Positions 19,339-29,794 of a stretch of DNA of 64,000 nucleotides are shown here, one piece after another. Positions within the stretch are counted from its first letter, which is position 1. Every line of letters starts with the position of its first letter. The translations under genes and the position numbers were made by a program. Origin of the DNA: Methylobacillus flagellatus KT. GTDB taxonomy: Bacteria; Pseudomonadota; Gammaproteobacteria; Burkholderiales; Methylophilaceae. The stretch lies in assembly GCF_000013705.1 (NCBI RefSeq), contig NC_007947.1, positions 806,001 through 870,000 of the forward strand, written 5' to 3'. The notes beneath the pieces were generated by a model, which made no database searches, was not told the origin of the DNA, and saw only the letters and a list, made by a program, of their open reading frames with translations.

Positions 19339-21234
19339 TTGAATAACATCGTAAAGAACATTGCTATCTGGCTGATAGTGGCGCTGGTGCTCATGACGGT
19401 TTTCAACCAGTTCGGCCCCAAGAGTTCTTCCGAAAGCCAGGTGGTTTATTCCCAGTTCATCAATGAGGTGAAGGAGGGCCGGATCGCCAAGGTCACTATT
19501 GATGGCCGTGTACTGCGCGGCGTGACTAACGAAGGCCGCAAGTTCAACACATATGCGCCTTCGGACCCATGGCTGGTCTCCGATTTGCTCAAGCATAACG
19601 TGACCGTGGAAGCCAAGCCGGACGAAGAGCCATCTCTCCTCATGAGTATCTTTGTGTCATGGTTCCCCATGCTGCTCCTGATCGGCGTCTGGATTTTCTT
19701 CATGCGCCAGATGCAAGGCGGTGGCAAAGGAGGGGCATTCTCGTTCGGAAAGAGCAAGGCGCGCCAGCTGGATGAAAACTCTAACCATACTACCTTTGCG
19801 GATGTGGCCGGGTGTGACGAAGCCAAGGAAGAAGTGTCTGAGCTTGTCGAGTTCTTGCGCGATCCGACCAAGTTCCAGAAGCTTGGCGGACGCATTCCGC
19901 GTGGCGTATTGATGGTGGGGCCTCCGGGAACTGGCAAGACCTTGCTTGCCAAGGCTATCGCGGGTGAGGCCAAAGTACCGTTCTTCACGATTTCCGGTTC
20001 CGACTTTGTCGAAATGTTTGTCGGCGTGGGTGCTGCCCGTGTGCGTGACATGTTCGAGCAGGCCAAGAAGAATGCGCCATGCATCGTCTTCATTGACGAA
20101 ATTGATGCCGTTGGCCGCCATCGCGGTGCAGGCACTGGCGGCGGCAATGATGAGCGCGAACAGACCTTAAATCAGTTGTTGGTCGAGATGGACGGTTTCG
20201 AAGCCAATTCTGGCGTGATCGTGATCGCCGCGACCAACCGCGCTGACGTGCTGGACAAGGCCTTGCTGCGCCCCGGGCGTTTTGACCGCCAGGTCATGGT
20301 CGGCTTGCCTGATATCCGTGGGCGTGAGCAGATCCTCAAGGTGCATATGCGCAAAGTACCTATTGCTGCAGACGTCAAGGCAGATATTCTGGCGCGCGGT
20401 ACTCCGGGCTTCTCCGGGGCCGACTTGGCTAATCTGGTCAATGAAGCAGCATTGTTTGCCGCTCGCCGGAATAAGCGCACTGTCGATATGCAGGATTTCG
20501 AGGACGCCAAAGACAAAATATTCATGGGGCCAGAGCGCAAATCTATGATTATGCGCGAGGAAGAGCGCCGCAATACCGCTTACCATGAATCTGGTCATGC
20601 CGTGGTGGCAGCATTGTTACCGCATGCCGATCCTGTGCATAAGGTCACCATCATGCCGCGAGGCTGGGCGCTGGGCTTGACCTGGCAATTGCCCGAGCAT
20701 GATCGCATCAGCAACTACAAGGACAAGATGCTGGAAGAAATTTCCATCCTGTTCGGTGGTCGCATTGCGGAAGAAATCTTCATGAACCAGATGTCGACCG
20801 GGGCTTCCAATGACTTCGAGAGGGCCACCAAGATCGCGCGCGACATGGTGACCAAATATGGGATGTCGGATGTACTCGGGACCATGGTTTACGTTGGCAA
20901 CGAGCAGGATTCCTTCTTCGGCAGCATGTCAGCCAAGACGGTATCCGAAGCGACCCAGCAAAAGGTGGATGCAGAAATCCGCCGTATCCTGGATGAGCAA
21001 TATGCGGTGGCAAGGAAGTTACTAGAAGAAAACCGCGATAAAGTAGAGGCAATGACAGCTGCATTGCTGGAATGGGAAACCATTGATGCCGAGCAAATCA
21101 AGGATATCATGGAGGGCAGGCCGCCGCGTCCGCCCAAACCAGCGCAATCGAGCAGCAAGCCAGCGGCAGATAATGACAATGGCGGTGGTACAACAACCAC
21201 TGAGCCAGCGCCACAGCCTGCTGCCAAAGCCTGA
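19339..21234 (+). CDS. ftsH: ATP-dependent membrane zinc metalloprotease FtsH
   Basis: Membrane-anchored AAA+ protease that degrades unneeded and misfolded membrane and regulatory proteins. Residues 1-25 and about 105-125 form the two membrane helices. AAA domain: Walker [17 protein letters not shown], Walker [13 protein letters not shown], and the second region of homology. Zinc site HESGH near residue 417. The tail is rich in Pro, Ser, Lys and Gln. TTG at 19339 is chosen because AAGGA (19326-19330) lies eight bases upstream and the ATG at 19320 runs into a stop after eight codons. 631 residues. Confidence 0.95.
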   Translation: MNNIVKNIAIWLIVALVLMTVFNQFGPKSSSESQVVYSQFINEVKEGRIAKVTIDGRVLRGVTNEGRKFNTYAPSDPWLVSDLLKHNVTVEAKPDEEPSLLMSIFVSWFPMLLLIGVWIFFMRQMQGGGKGGAFSFGKSKARQLDENSNHTTFADVAGCDEAKEEVSELVEFLRDPTKFQKLGGRIPRGVLMVGPPGTGKTLLAKAIAGEAKVPFFTISGSDFVEMFVGVGAARVRDMFEQAKKNAPCIVFIDEIDAVGRHRGAGTGGGNDEREQTLNQLLVEMDGFEANSGVIVIAATNRADVLDKALLRPGRFDRQVMVGLPDIRGREQILKVHMRKVPIAADVKADILARGTPGFSGADLANLVNEAALFAARRNKRTVDMQDFEDAKDKIFMGPERKSMIMREEERRNTAYHESGHAVVAALLPHADPVHKVTIMPRGWALGLTWQLPEHDRISNYKDKMLEEISILFGGRIAEEIFMNQMSTGASNDFERATKIARDMVTKYGMSDVLGTMVYVGNEQDSFFGSMSAKTVSEATQQKVDAEIRRILDEQYAVARKLLEENRDKVEAMTAALLEWETIDAEQIKDIMEGRPPRPPKPAQSSSKPAADNDNGGGTTTTEPAPQPAAKA

Positions 21235-21249
21235 TTAGTTTCCGCTCGC

Positions 21250-21293
21250 AGGCCACATGACTCGAAAATGATGATTTCGAGACTTGTGGCCTT
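21250..21293 (+). terminator. Terminator after ftsH
   Basis: Nested inverted repeats AGGCCACA/TGTGGCCT and CTCGAAA/TTTCGAG form a long hairpin followed by TTTATC, between ftsH and folP. Confidence 0.75.
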
Positions 21294-21318
21294 TATCGTT
21301 TCTATCTGTTGATTGAAT

Positions 21319-22158
21319 ATGCATATCCCTCACCAATTCATTTGTGGCAAATACCAGCTTGACCTCACACGGCCCCATGTCATGGGCATCGTCAATGTCA
21401 CCCCAGATTCCTTTTCAGATGGTGGACGTTATGCCTCGACGGAACTGGCGGTTTCTCATGCTTTGCAACTGGCCGCCGAGGGGGCTGATATCCTCGACAT
21501 CGGTGGCGAGTCGACCCGGCCCAATGCGACGCCTGTGGGGTTGGAGGAGGAGCTGAGCCGGGTTATTCCCGTCATAGAGCGCCTGGCAAAAGAGGTGGAG
21601 GTACCATTGTCCATAGACACTTATAAGCCAGAAGTAATGCGCGAGGCGGTAAAAGCCGGCGCGGCCATCATTAACGATATCCGTGGCCTGCAGGAGCCAG
21701 GAGCTGTAGCGGTGGCTGCAGAAACAAATGCTGGCATATGCATCATGCATATGCAGGGAACGCCGCAGACCATGCAGCAGAATCCGGTCTACGAAGATGT
21801 CGTCGCGGAGGTGAGGGCGTTTCTGCTAGAACGCTTGCAGGCATGCGAGGCGGCCGGTATTCCTGCTGAACGTATCGTGCTTGACCCCGGTTTTGGTTTC
21901 GGTAAGCGCACTGTGCATAACATTGCCTTGCTCAACGGCTTGCCAGACATCCTCGAGTTGGGCCGTCCCTTGCTGGTGGGTCTGTCGCGCAAGTCGGTGC
22001 TTGGGCAGATCGTCGGCAGTGATGTCGATCAAAGGCTGCACGCCAGCCTGGCAGCATCGGTGATTGCGGCAATGAAGGGCGGTCGTATTATCCGGGTGCA
22101 CGACGTGAAGGCAACAGTAGACGCGCTGAAAGTCGTGAACGCCGTCGTCACTGCATAA
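21319..22158 (+). CDS. folP: Dihydropteroate synthase
   Basis: Condenses 6-hydroxymethyl-dihydropterin pyrophosphate with p-aminobenzoate in folate synthesis; the target of sulfonamides. Signatures: GIVNVTPDSFSDGGRY near the N-terminus, DIGGESTRPNATPV, DPGFGFGKR and VGLSRKSVLG. About 279 residues from ATG 21319; TTG 21313 is an alternative and neither has a clear ribosome site. It is followed by glmM 33 bases on, the ftsH-folP-glmM order seen in E. coli. Confidence 0.94.
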   Translation: MHIPHQFICGKYQLDLTRPHVMGIVNVTPDSFSDGGRYASTELAVSHALQLAAEGADILDIGGESTRPNATPVGLEEELSRVIPVIERLAKEVEVPLSIDTYKPEVMREAVKAGAAIINDIRGLQEPGAVAVAAETNAGICIMHMQGTPQTMQQNPVYEDVVAEVRAFLLERLQACEAAGIPAERIVLDPGFGFGKRTVHNIALLNGLPDILELGRPLLVGLSRKSVLGQIVGSDVDQRLHASLAASVIAAMKGGRIIRVHDVKATVDALKVVNAVVTA

Positions 22159-22191
22159 GTAACACTGATAAAGTCTAATGAGTCATCAACA

Positions 22192-23553
22192 ATGAGTAGA
22201 AAATATTTTGGGACAGATGGTGTACGCGGCAAGGTGGGTACATTTCCCATCACCCCGGATTTTGTCATGCGCCTGGGCTATGCAGCTGGTCGCGTATTGA
22301 CGCGCATGGATCATCACCTGGTGCCCGGCACAAAGCCATTGGTGATCATTGGCAAGGACACCCGTATTTCGGGTTATATGTTCGAGACGGCTTTGGTTTC
22401 CGGCCTTTGCGCAGGCGGCGTCAATGTCCGTATCACTGGGCCGTTGCCGACCCCTGCCATCGCGCATGTGACCCGTGCACAGCGTGCGCAGGCCGGCATC
22501 GTGATTTCGGCTTCGCATAATCCGTTTGACGACAACGGGATCAAGTTTTTTTCTGCGCAGGGTACCAAGCTGCCTGACGAGGTGGAGCTCGCGATTGAGG
22601 CTGAATTGGATCAGCCCATGGAGCTTGTGCCGACGGAACAGATTGGACGTGTGAAGCGGATCGATGATGCCGCAGGTCGGTATATTGAGTTCTGCAAGAG
22701 CACCTTCCCGAATGCGTTGGATTTGCGCGGCCTGAAAATCGTGCTCGATTGCGCGAACGGTGCAACCTACCATGTGGCCCCGCCGGTATTCCATGAACTG
22801 GGCGCTGAGGTCATCAGCATCGGAACCCAGCCGAATGGCTTGAACATCAACCTGAATGTCGGCTCCACACATCCAGAGTCCTTGCAGCAGGCCGTGGTTG
22901 AGCACCAGGCTGACTTAGGCATTGCTTTCGATGGCGACGGTGACCGCGTCGTCATGGCAGACAATCAAGGCCAACTGCTGGATGGCGATCAATTGCTCTA
23001 CATCATTGCCAGTCATCGCCACCAACGTGGCCGGTTGGGCGGCGGTGTGGTCGGCACTCTCATGACCAACCTGGCACTCGAGCATGCCTTGGGCAAGGAG
23101 GGCATTCCGTTCCAGCGTGCCAAGGTCGGGGATCGCTACGTCCTGGAATTGCTCAATGCCAATGAATGGCAATTGGGCGGGGAAAACTCCGGGCATATTC
23201 TCTGCCTGGACAAGCACAGCAGTGGCGATGGGATCATTGCCGCCTTGCAGGTGCTGCACGCCTTGCGTGCCTCTGGCCTGAGTCTGGCAGACTGGGCCAA
23301 GCGCTTGCCGCTCTACCCGCAGGTGCTCATCAACGTCAAGGTCGCACAGCGGATTGACCTGGATAGCAACACTGCATTGCAGGCTGCTGTGACATCTGCC
23401 GAGGGTGCCTTGAAGGGCACTGGTCGCGTGTTGTTGCGCGCCTCCGGCACGGAACCCAAAATCCGGGTGATGGTCGAGGGGCAGGATCGTCCCCTGGTGC
23501 AACGCTTGGCCGAGGAGATTGCGGCCGTGGTGCAGCAAGAGGCAGCTAGCTAA
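22192..23553 (+). CDS. glmM: Phosphoglucosamine mutase
   Basis: Interconverts glucosamine 6-phosphate and 1-phosphate for UDP-N-acetylglucosamine (peptidoglycan and LPS). N-terminal [16 protein letters not shown], the phosphoserine loop [19 protein letters not shown] with the active Ser, the metal-binding AFDGDGDRV, and the sugar-binding GGENSGH are all present. The C-terminal phosphate-binding loop is [16 protein letters not shown]. Length 453 residues. No defects seen. Confidence 0.96.
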   Translation: MSRKYFGTDGVRGKVGTFPITPDFVMRLGYAAGRVLTRMDHHLVPGTKPLVIIGKDTRISGYMFETALVSGLCAGGVNVRITGPLPTPAIAHVTRAQRAQAGIVISASHNPFDDNGIKFFSAQGTKLPDEVELAIEAELDQPMELVPTEQIGRVKRIDDAAGRYIEFCKSTFPNALDLRGLKIVLDCANGATYHVAPPVFHELGAEVISIGTQPNGLNINLNVGSTHPESLQQAVVEHQADLGIAFDGDGDRVVMADNQGQLLDGDQLLYIIASHRHQRGRLGGGVVGTLMTNLALEHALGKEGIPFQRAKVGDRYVLELLNANEWQLGGENSGHILCLDKHSSGDGIIAALQVLHALRASGLSLADWAKRLPLYPQVLINVKVAQRIDLDSNTALQAAVTSAEGALKGTGRVLLRASGTEPKIRVMVEGQDRPLVQRLAEEIAAVVQQEAAS

Positions 23554-23621
23554 AAAAACCTGTCATCGTAAATTCAGGGGAGTGACACGTTTTTGTCACG
23601 AGGGCATGCGAATCTGCGCCC

Positions 23622-24161
23622 ATGCATAACCGATCCCTGACACATTATCTTGAACGTATCTGTGCGCTGGACAGTGCCTTGTGCATCAAGGTCAACCGCA
23701 GCAGCCATTACCGTCTGGTACGTTGGAGCTTCCGCCTGGTGAGCCGACTGGGCGATGGCATGTTTTGGTACGCTATCATGCTGGGCATTGTCCTGACCCA
23801 AGGTGAGGACGGTATTGCGGCTTGCCTGCACATGATGAGTGTCGGCTTGAGTGGGACATTGATCTACAAATGGCTCAAAGGCAAGACCTTGCGTCCGAGA
23901 CCATATGAGGTGCATCAGGATGTATGGTTGGCAGGAAAGCCGCTCGACAAGTTCAGCTTTCCCTCTGGCCATACCCTGCATGCCGTGGCGTTCAGCGTGG
24001 TGGCCTTGACCTATTATCCGCAGCTTGGCATGCTGATCATGCCGTTTGCCATACTCGTGGCGATGTCGCGCGTGGTGTTGGGTTTGCACTACCCGAGTGA
24101 TGTGCTGGCGGGAGCCTTGCTTGGTGCCTTGATTGCAATGGTATCTTTCATATTCATCTAG
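23622..24161 (+). CDS. PAP2-family membrane phosphatase
   Basis: Integral membrane phosphatase of the PAP2 superfamily, which acts on phosphatidic acid, phosphatidylglycerol phosphate or undecaprenyl pyrophosphate. The three active-site motifs are visible: KGKTLRPRP, FPSGHTLHAV, and SRVVLGLHYPSDVLAG. There are about four or five membrane helices in 179 residues. Together with the neighbouring phospholipase-like gene, dgkA and a glycosyltransferase it suggests lipid recycling, but the actual substrate cannot be read from the sequence. Confidence 0.88.
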   Translation: MHNRSLTHYLERICALDSALCIKVNRSSHYRLVRWSFRLVSRLGDGMFWYAIMLGIVLTQGEDGIAACLHMMSVGLSGTLIYKWLKGKTLRPRPYEVHQDVWLAGKPLDKFSFPSGHTLHAVAFSVVALTYYPQLGMLIMPFAILVAMSRVVLGLHYPSDVLAGALLGALIAMVSFIFI

Positions 24162-24218
24162 CTGTTTTTATTTTCCTCACGCCATTGTTGCGCCCGCCCT
24201 TGTGGAATATCAGTGGCG

Positions 24219-25052
24219 TCAGTAAAAGTATTCAATTGGGCTATTGAGCCTGCGCTTGAGGTCAGCCAGGCAACGCTTGCGCCAGCGTTGCATTTGCTCG
24301 CTGGGCACGTGGTTGAGTTCCGGTTCCCAGTGCGGCCTGCCGCCTTGCAGCAAGGTGCCGATATGGCTGAGTGCCGTCTGGGTCCTGGCGATGTAGAAGG
24401 CAAAGTTGCGGAACAGGCGTTTATCGAGCAGCCGCATGCCGTGGTAGATCACACCTGGCAGGCGTGATAATCGTAACAGGCGATCGGCCTGACCCAATCT
24501 GAAGATGGTGCGGGTGGCTTCTGCGGCACTGCAGTTGAAGTGAGTGGCAATGAAACGTCCCAGTGTATGCCTGTGCTTCGTCAATAGCTGTGCGGGCGTA
24601 TGCTCCAGCAAGGGCGCCAGGTAGGCATCCATCGCCCATTCTGCGCCAATGTGCGTGATCATGCTGCCCTCCATCCACATGGCTTCATGGGCAGGAACGA
24701 AGTGGTTGTGCGCGATGACGTCTATGTAGAGGTGGCTGGCGTAGCCGATGGCAATCGCGGTTTCCTCATCGCCGCTGGCATTGGCCAGCATTTGGTGAGC
24801 GTTTTCCCAATAATGGCTGTGGCTGAAGCGCGGCGATACGATGGCGAGGTCCGGCAGGCAGGCCCCCGCCATTACCAGTTGCGGGAAGCGGCTGATGGCG
24901 CGTTTCAGGCGCGGGTCGAGCAACGGCATTGCCCAGAGCAGCGAGTGGGCGAAGTAGACATGGGTGACCAGGCCCCAGGCCTGGGCGTCCGCACTGTAGC
25001 CCACGATTGGTGTGAACCACAGCAATGAAGTCAATATTTTGCCGGTATTCAT
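24219..25052 (-). CDS. Zinc-dependent phospholipase C-like protein
   Basis: Resembles the zinc-dependent phospholipase C family (PF00882 type). A signal-like helix KILTSLLWFTPIVGYSA is followed by AWGLVTHVYFAHSLLWAMP, then PDLAI, HSHYWENAHQML, and SHLYIDVIAHNHFVP. The spaced His and Asp residues match the usual metal ligands. About 277 residues if translation starts at ATG 25052; the open frame continues to 25133, overlapping the dgkA promoter region, and I do not think that extension is used. It is divergent from dgkA. Substrate unknown. Confidence 0.72.
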   Translation of the reverse strand: MNTGKILTSLLWFTPIVGYSADAQAWGLVTHVYFAHSLLWAMPLLDPRLKRAISRFPQLVMAGACLPDLAIVSPRFSHSHYWENAHQMLANASGDEETAIAIGYASHLYIDVIAHNHFVPAHEAMWMEGSMITHIGAEWAMDAYLAPLLEHTPAQLLTKHRHTLGRFIATHFNCSAAEATRTIFRLGQADRLLRLSRLPGVIYHGMRLLDKRLFRNFAFYIARTQTALSHIGTLLQGGRPHWEPELNHVPSEQMQRWRKRCLADLKRRLNSPIEYFY

Positions 25053-25182
25053 GCCGTTAATGTGCTGGCTGGCAATGAATGGATTGTGGCAATTCCGTGA
25101 TGTTATCGTGACAATGACAGGGGCTGCCGGCAATTTGCTATACTGCCGCGCTCAATCTCCCACATTCTGTTCCGAGGAATTC

Positions 25183-25551
25183 ATGGAAAGTCCGTACAAG
25201 GGCAAGACCGGTTTGCGTCGTCTGATCAATGCGTTTGGCTACTCTGTCGACGGGCTTGCGGCTGCTTACCGCAATGAGGACGCGTTCCGCCAGGAAGTGC
25301 TCATGGCGGTGATCATGATTCCTTTGGCCATTTATCTTGGCAACGATGCGATTGCCAAAACGTTGATGATAGGCAGCGTGCTGCTCGTGATTATCGTCGA
25401 ATTGCTCAATTCTGCCATCGAGGCGACGGTAGACCGGATTTCGCTGGAAAACCACCAGCTTGCCAAGCGCGCCAAGGATATCGGCAGTGCCGCCGTATTG
25501 ATTTCCCTGATCAACCTGGTGGTGGTCTGGGGTCTGTTGATCTTCGGCTAG
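25183..25551 (+). CDS. dgkA: Diacylglycerol kinase
   Basis: Small trimeric inner-membrane kinase that recycles diacylglycerol to phosphatidic acid. 122 residues with three membrane helices. The family signature is clear: RLINAFGYSVDGLAAAYRNE, AFRQEV, and the catalytic VELLNSAIEATVDRI. The start ATG at 25183 follows a CGAGGAA ribosome site; upstream in-frame sequence is not coding. Confidence 0.93.
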   Translation: MESPYKGKTGLRRLINAFGYSVDGLAAAYRNEDAFRQEVLMAVIMIPLAIYLGNDAIAKTLMIGSVLLVIIVELLNSAIEATVDRISLENHQLAKRAKDIGSAAVLISLINLVVVWGLLIFG

Positions 25552-25570
25552 CGTATTTTCTGGCCGCGCC

Positions 25571-26272
25571 TCACCAAAGCGGGGCAGAGAGCAGGCGCAA
25601 GCCGATGCTGAGCCAGCGTTCGTCGCTATTGTTGTGCATGCGGTTGCCGTAGGTGGTGTCGATCTGTACCCGGTCCTGTACCAGCCAATAGCGCAGGCCT
25701 GCCTGGTAATAGGGACGCGAGCGATGGTCTCCATAAGTTTCCGTAATCAGGTCCAATTTGCCTGCGAGCGGGATTTCCGAACCAAATCCCCAAGTCATGT
25801 CAGTCCGGCTTTTTTCCTTGTCGTGCAATGCGCCCAGGTTGGCGTGCAGGATCAACTTGTCGCTGAAGAGCGAGGCGCTGACCGGGACGTAGGCATAGGC
25901 GTTGCCCACCATGCTGGAATTGTTGTCCAGCCTGGGATGCTGTGCATAGCCTACGACCAGGCCATAGCCGTAGCTATTGGTTTCCAGCGGCTTGAACAAT
26001 GCTTTCGCCTGCATCATCAGGTCTGTGTTCTGCGAGGCGCCGTCTTCGCGGGTAATAGCTCCGCCGAGCGTCAGCTCCAGGTTCTCCGCCGGGCTGCATC
26101 CGGGCAACGCCCAATATTCCGTGCTGTTACGGTTGCGTTTTGCCCATGATTCGAGCTGGCAGCTTTGCGGATCGACAACGCGGGCATCGTCGGTAATCAT
26201 CGGGCGTGCTGCCATGGCAGGCGAGGGCATCAATAGCGCGCACAATACAAATGAACAGGCAAAATTCCTCAT
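25571..26272 (-). CDS. Predicted outer-membrane beta-barrel protein
   Basis: A 233-residue protein with a cleavable signal peptide (RNFACSFVLCALLMPSPAMA, cut after AMA). The mature part alternates polar and hydrophobic residues and ends in W after LLSAPL, as in outer-membrane barrels. The frame contains AARPMITDDARVVDPQSCQLESW, similar to short barrel proteins sometimes annotated as transporters. Function not known. Convergent with dgkA, 20 bases between stops. Confidence 0.6.
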   Translation of the reverse strand: MRNFACSFVLCALLMPSPAMAARPMITDDARVVDPQSCQLESWAKRNRNSTEYWALPGCSPAENLELTLGGAITREDGASQNTDLMMQAKALFKPLETNSYGYGLVVGYAQHPRLDNNSSMVGNAYAYVPVSASLFSDKLILHANLGALHDKEKSRTDMTWGFGSEIPLAGKLDLITETYGDHRSRPYYQAGLRYWLVQDRVQIDTTYGNRMHNNSDERWLSIGLRLLSAPLW

Positions 26273-26381
26273 GCTGCCAGTCTAAATGAAAAATAATGAC
26301 GCGTGCATGGCAGTTCATTGAAGCGTCACAATTTGCAGGTATCTTCATCGTTATGTGTTCGTTGATCATGGAGCGGATCGC

Positions 26382-27584
26382 GTGAAGATATTGTTCATCT
26401 CTGATGTCTATTTCCCCCGTGTGAACGGGGTTTCCACCTCGATCCGTACTTTTGTGAGTCAGATGCAGGCGCTGGGTCATGAGGTGCACTTGATTGCGCC
26501 GGATTACGGCGTCGTGACGGAAGATGAGGCCTGGATCAAGCGCATTCCCGCACGCAGGATTTATTTCGATCCCGAGGACAGGTTGATGCGCTATAGGGCC
26601 GTGCTCAAGCTATTGCCGTCGCTACGGGAGGAGAATTACGATATTGTGCATATCCATACGCCGTTCGTGGCGCATTATCTCGGGCTCAAGCTTGCGCGCT
26701 TGCTGGATATTCCCTGCCTGGAAACCTATCACACTTTCTTTGAAGACTATATGCACCACTATTTGCCATGGATCCCCCAGTCCATGGCGCGCAAAATTGC
26801 GATCAATACCTCGCGGCGGCAGTGCAATGCAGTGAGTGCAGTGATTGCACCCTCACAGCCCATGCTCGATGCATTGCGCCATTATGGGATTAAGACTAGT
26901 GCAGAAGTGATTCCTACGGGGTTACTGGAAACAAGCTTCGAGGAGGCAGACGGCGGGACCTTCCGAGACCGCTATGGCATCTCGCGCCAGCGTCCTGTGG
27001 CCTTGTTCGTGGGCCGTGTTGCTCATGAGAAGAACATCGACTTCCTGCTGCGCATGGCGAATGAGCTGCGACGGCAACAGCCCGATGTGTTGCTTGTCAT
27101 TGCGGGGGAGGGGCCGGCACAAAAACATCTGGAGGCGTTGAGTGCAGAGCTAGTGCTGGGCGACAACATCAAGTTCATCGGTTACCTCGACCGTAAAACA
27201 GAGTTGAATGCCTGCTACAAGGCGGCGGATGTCTTCGTATTCGCTTCCAAGACCGAGACGCAAGGCCTGGTATTGTTGGAGGCCATGGCGCAAGGTGTGC
27301 CTGTCGTGGCGCTGGCGGAGCTGGGGACCAAGTCCATCCTGAGAGAGGGCGAGGGGGCGATGATCTCCCCTGAGGATGAACGTATTTTCGCGTCCAAGGT
27401 ATTCAGCCTGCTTGCCAATCCGGGCAAGCGCGCCAAGCTGGGAGAGGCTGCCAGGCAATGCATGATGAAGCGATGGACCGCGCGCCTGCAGGCAGAACGC
27501 ATGCTGCAGTTTTACCAGCGTGTGCAAAGCCGTAGCGCATTTCATGCCATGAACATGGATAACTTCAAAACCAGAGGAAGTTAG
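26382..27584 (+). CDS. GT4-family glycosyltransferase
   Basis: Cytoplasmic, membrane-associated retaining glycosyltransferase with a GT-B fold. GTG at 26382 is preferred: GGAG lies a few bases upstream, and the protein then begins KILFISDVYFPRVNGVSTSI. The nucleotide-sugar motif is EKNIDFLLRMANELRRQ plus VFASKTETQGLVLLEAMAQG (E-x7-E). About 400 residues. It resembles enzymes that glycosylate diacylglycerol or phosphatidylinositol, which would suit the lipid-related neighbours, but the acceptor is inferred. Confidence 0.85.
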   Translation: MKILFISDVYFPRVNGVSTSIRTFVSQMQALGHEVHLIAPDYGVVTEDEAWIKRIPARRIYFDPEDRLMRYRAVLKLLPSLREENYDIVHIHTPFVAHYLGLKLARLLDIPCLETYHTFFEDYMHHYLPWIPQSMARKIAINTSRRQCNAVSAVIAPSQPMLDALRHYGIKTSAEVIPTGLLETSFEEADGGTFRDRYGISRQRPVALFVGRVAHEKNIDFLLRMANELRRQQPDVLLVIAGEGPAQKHLEALSAELVLGDNIKFIGYLDRKTELNACYKAADVFVFASKTETQGLVLLEAMAQGVPVVALAELGTKSILREGEGAMISPEDERIFASKVFSLLANPGKRAKLGEAARQCMMKRWTARLQAERMLQFYQRVQSRSAFHAMNMDNFKTRGS

Positions 27585-27658
27585 GAGGGCAAACTCCGCC
27601 TCGCCCGGGGTGCCTGCTTGGTGTAAGCTAGCCTTGTCTGGCATGGTGAGGAAGCGGT

Positions 27659-28912
27659 GTGAAAGTGATCGTCTTGGGCAGTGGCGTCATCGGCGTGACG
27701 GCTGCCTGGTATCTTGCCGAGGCAGGACATGAAGTCATCGTACTGGACCGGCAACCTGGCCCAGCGCTTGAAACCAGCTACGCCAATGCCGGACAGGTGT
27801 CTCCCGGTTATGCCAGTCCATGGGCAGCGCCGGGCATTCCGCTCAAGGCAATCAAATGGATGCTGCGCCGCCATGCGCCTTTGTTCATCAAACCTGACGG
27901 CACCTGGCAGCAACTGCGATGGATGTGGCAACTGCTGCAGAATTGCACAGGGACGCGTTATGAGCAGAACAAGGCGCGCATGGTGCGCCTCGCTGAATAC
28001 AGTCGAGATTGCCTGGATCAATTGCGCGCTGATACCGGCATCGAATACGAAGGCAGGCAGCGGGGCACCTTGCAGCTGTTCCGCACCCGTGAACAACTTG
28101 ATGCCGCGTTGCGGGACATCGAAGTCCTGCGCTTTGCCCATGTGCCTTTTGAGTTGTTGCCGCCATCACTGTTGACCAAGGCTGAGCCTGCCCTAGAACA
28201 TGTCAAGCATAAACTGACAGGCGGCCTGTGGCTGCCACGCGATGAAACCGGGGATTGCCGATTGTTCACGGTTCGCCTGGCAGACATGGCGGCGGCCAGG
28301 GGCGTGCAGTTTCGCTATGGACAGGAAATCTCTCATCTCGCTATTGAATCGGGCAATGTCAACGGCGTGGTCGTGAGTGGTGTGCGGGTGCAGGCGGATG
28401 CCTATGTCGTCGCCTTGGCCGCCTATTCGGTTGATGTTCTCAAGGGTGTGCTCGACTTGCCCGTTTATCCAGTCAAGGGATACTCCATTACCGTGCCCAT
28501 CATTGATGAGGCCTTGGCTCCCGTGTCGACCGTGCTGGATGAAACTTACAAGACCGCTGTCACGCGCTTCGACAATCGTATCCGTGTCGGCGGCATGGCA
28601 GAATTGGTCGGCTTCGACCGCCGTCTCAGCCCCAGGCGGGAAGGTACGTTGAAACTGATCGTCCACGACTTGTTCCCTGGCGCAGCCGACCTCAGCCAGA
28701 CTAGCTTCTGGACTGGCTTGCGCCCCATGACGCCTGATGGGCCCCCCATCATCGGTGCGACGCCCATTCCCAACCTTTACCTGAACACCGGGCATGGCAC
28801 GCTGGGCTGGACCATGGCATGCGGCTCAGGAAAACTACTTGCCGATATCATCTCGGGCAAGAAAACCGACATCCAGCATGATGACTTGGGAATAGGGCGA
28901 TACGCAAAATAA
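27659..28912 (+). CDS. dadA: D-amino-acid dehydrogenase small subunit
   Basis: FAD-dependent oxidation of D-amino acids (notably D-alanine) to keto acids, feeding electrons to the respiratory chain. N-terminal FAD motif [40 protein letters not shown] is typical of DadA; the C-terminus has [12 protein letters not shown] and [16 protein letters not shown]. 417 residues, starting with GTG at 27659. A bidirectional terminator separates it from the convergent pstB. Confidence 0.93.
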   Translation: MKVIVLGSGVIGVTAAWYLAEAGHEVIVLDRQPGPALETSYANAGQVSPGYASPWAAPGIPLKAIKWMLRRHAPLFIKPDGTWQQLRWMWQLLQNCTGTRYEQNKARMVRLAEYSRDCLDQLRADTGIEYEGRQRGTLQLFRTREQLDAALRDIEVLRFAHVPFELLPPSLLTKAEPALEHVKHKLTGGLWLPRDETGDCRLFTVRLADMAAARGVQFRYGQEISHLAIESGNVNGVVVSGVRVQADAYVVALAAYSVDVLKGVLDLPVYPVKGYSITVPIIDEALAPVSTVLDETYKTAVTRFDNRIRVGGMAELVGFDRRLSPRREGTLKLIVHDLFPGAADLSQTSFWTGLRPMTPDGPPIIGATPIPNLYLNTGHGTLGWTMACGSGKLLADIISGKKTDIQHDDLGIGRYAK

Positions 28913-28934
28913 AAGCCGGAAGGATCCGGCTTTT
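28911..28934. terminator. Bidirectional terminator between dadA and pstB
   Basis: AAAAGCCGGA and TCCGGCTTTT form a perfect 10-bp stem with a short AGGA loop; T-runs flank it in both directions, serving the two convergent genes. Confidence 0.9.
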
Positions 28935-28961
28935 ATTAGGGCATATTTCCTGAGGGGCTGA

Positions 28962-29741
28962 TTAGCCGAACTTGCCGGTAATATAGTCTTCGGTTTCCTT
29001 ACGGCTGGGGTTGGTGAAGATCTTGTCGGTATCGTCGTATTCGATCAATTCGCCCAGGTACATGTAGGCTGTGTAGTCGGAAACGCGCGCGGCTTGCTGC
29101 ATATTATGCGTCACGACCAGAATGGTAAGCTTGTTGCGCAGCTCGGACATGAGCTCTTCGATATTGGCGGTCGCGATCGGGTCCAGCGCGGAAGTCGGCT
29201 CGTCGAACAGCATGATCTCCGGATCGGTCGCCAAGGCCCGTGCGATGCATAGTCGCTGCTGTTGGCCGCCGGAGAGATTGAAGGCCAAGTCGTGCAGGCG
29301 GTCCTTGACTTCATCCCACAACGCCGCGCCCTTGAGCGCTTCTTCAACCTTGTCGTCCACCACGCGCTTATTGCGTTCACCGCGCACGCGCAGGCCGTAA
29401 GCGACATTCTCGTAAATGGATTTGGGGAAGGGGTTGGGCTTCTGGAACACCATGCTGATGCGCATGCGCACTTCAATCGGATCGACGCCGTTGTCGAGGA
29501 TGTTGGTGTTGTCCGGGTACATCACGATCTGGCCATCGTACTTGTTGCCTGGGTAGAGATCATGCATGCGGTTGAAGCAGCGCAGGAATGTGGACTTGCC
29601 ACAGCCGGATGGGCCGATCAATGCCGTGATGCGTTTCTCGTACAGCGGCATGGTGATGCCCTTGAGTGCCTTGTGGCCACTGCTGTAATAGAAACTCAGA
29701 TTGCGTGATTCGGCTTTGACCGGACTAGTTGTTGTCACCAT
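28962..29741 (-). CDS. pstB: Phosphate ABC transporter ATP-binding protein
   Basis: Energises high-affinity phosphate import. Walker [21 protein letters not shown], signature [20 protein letters not shown], Walker [14 protein letters not shown], and the H-loop VTHNMQQ. 259 residues. It is the last gene of pstS-pstC-pstA-pstB; phoU, which often follows, is absent here because dadA is convergent. Confidence 0.96.
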   Translation of the reverse strand: MVTTTSPVKAESRNLSFYYSSGHKALKGITMPLYEKRITALIGPSGCGKSTFLRCFNRMHDLYPGNKYDGQIVMYPDNTNILDNGVDPIEVRMRISMVFQKPNPFPKSIYENVAYGLRVRGERNKRVVDDKVEEALKGAALWDEVKDRLHDLAFNLSGGQQQRLCIARALATDPEIMLFDEPTSALDPIATANIEELMSELRNKLTILVVTHNMQQAARVSDYTAYMYLGELIEYDDTDKIFTNPSRKETEDYITGKFG

Positions 29742-29794
29742 GATGTCGATATCCTGATTCTGATTCGTTTTGTTCTATATGTTGTGCGTTGGGC

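Noticed and set aside
18601..19596. N-terminal two-thirds of a 427-codon minus-strand frame
   Set aside because: It is antisense to rlmE and ftsH. Only the last 95 codons (yhbY) resemble a protein family.
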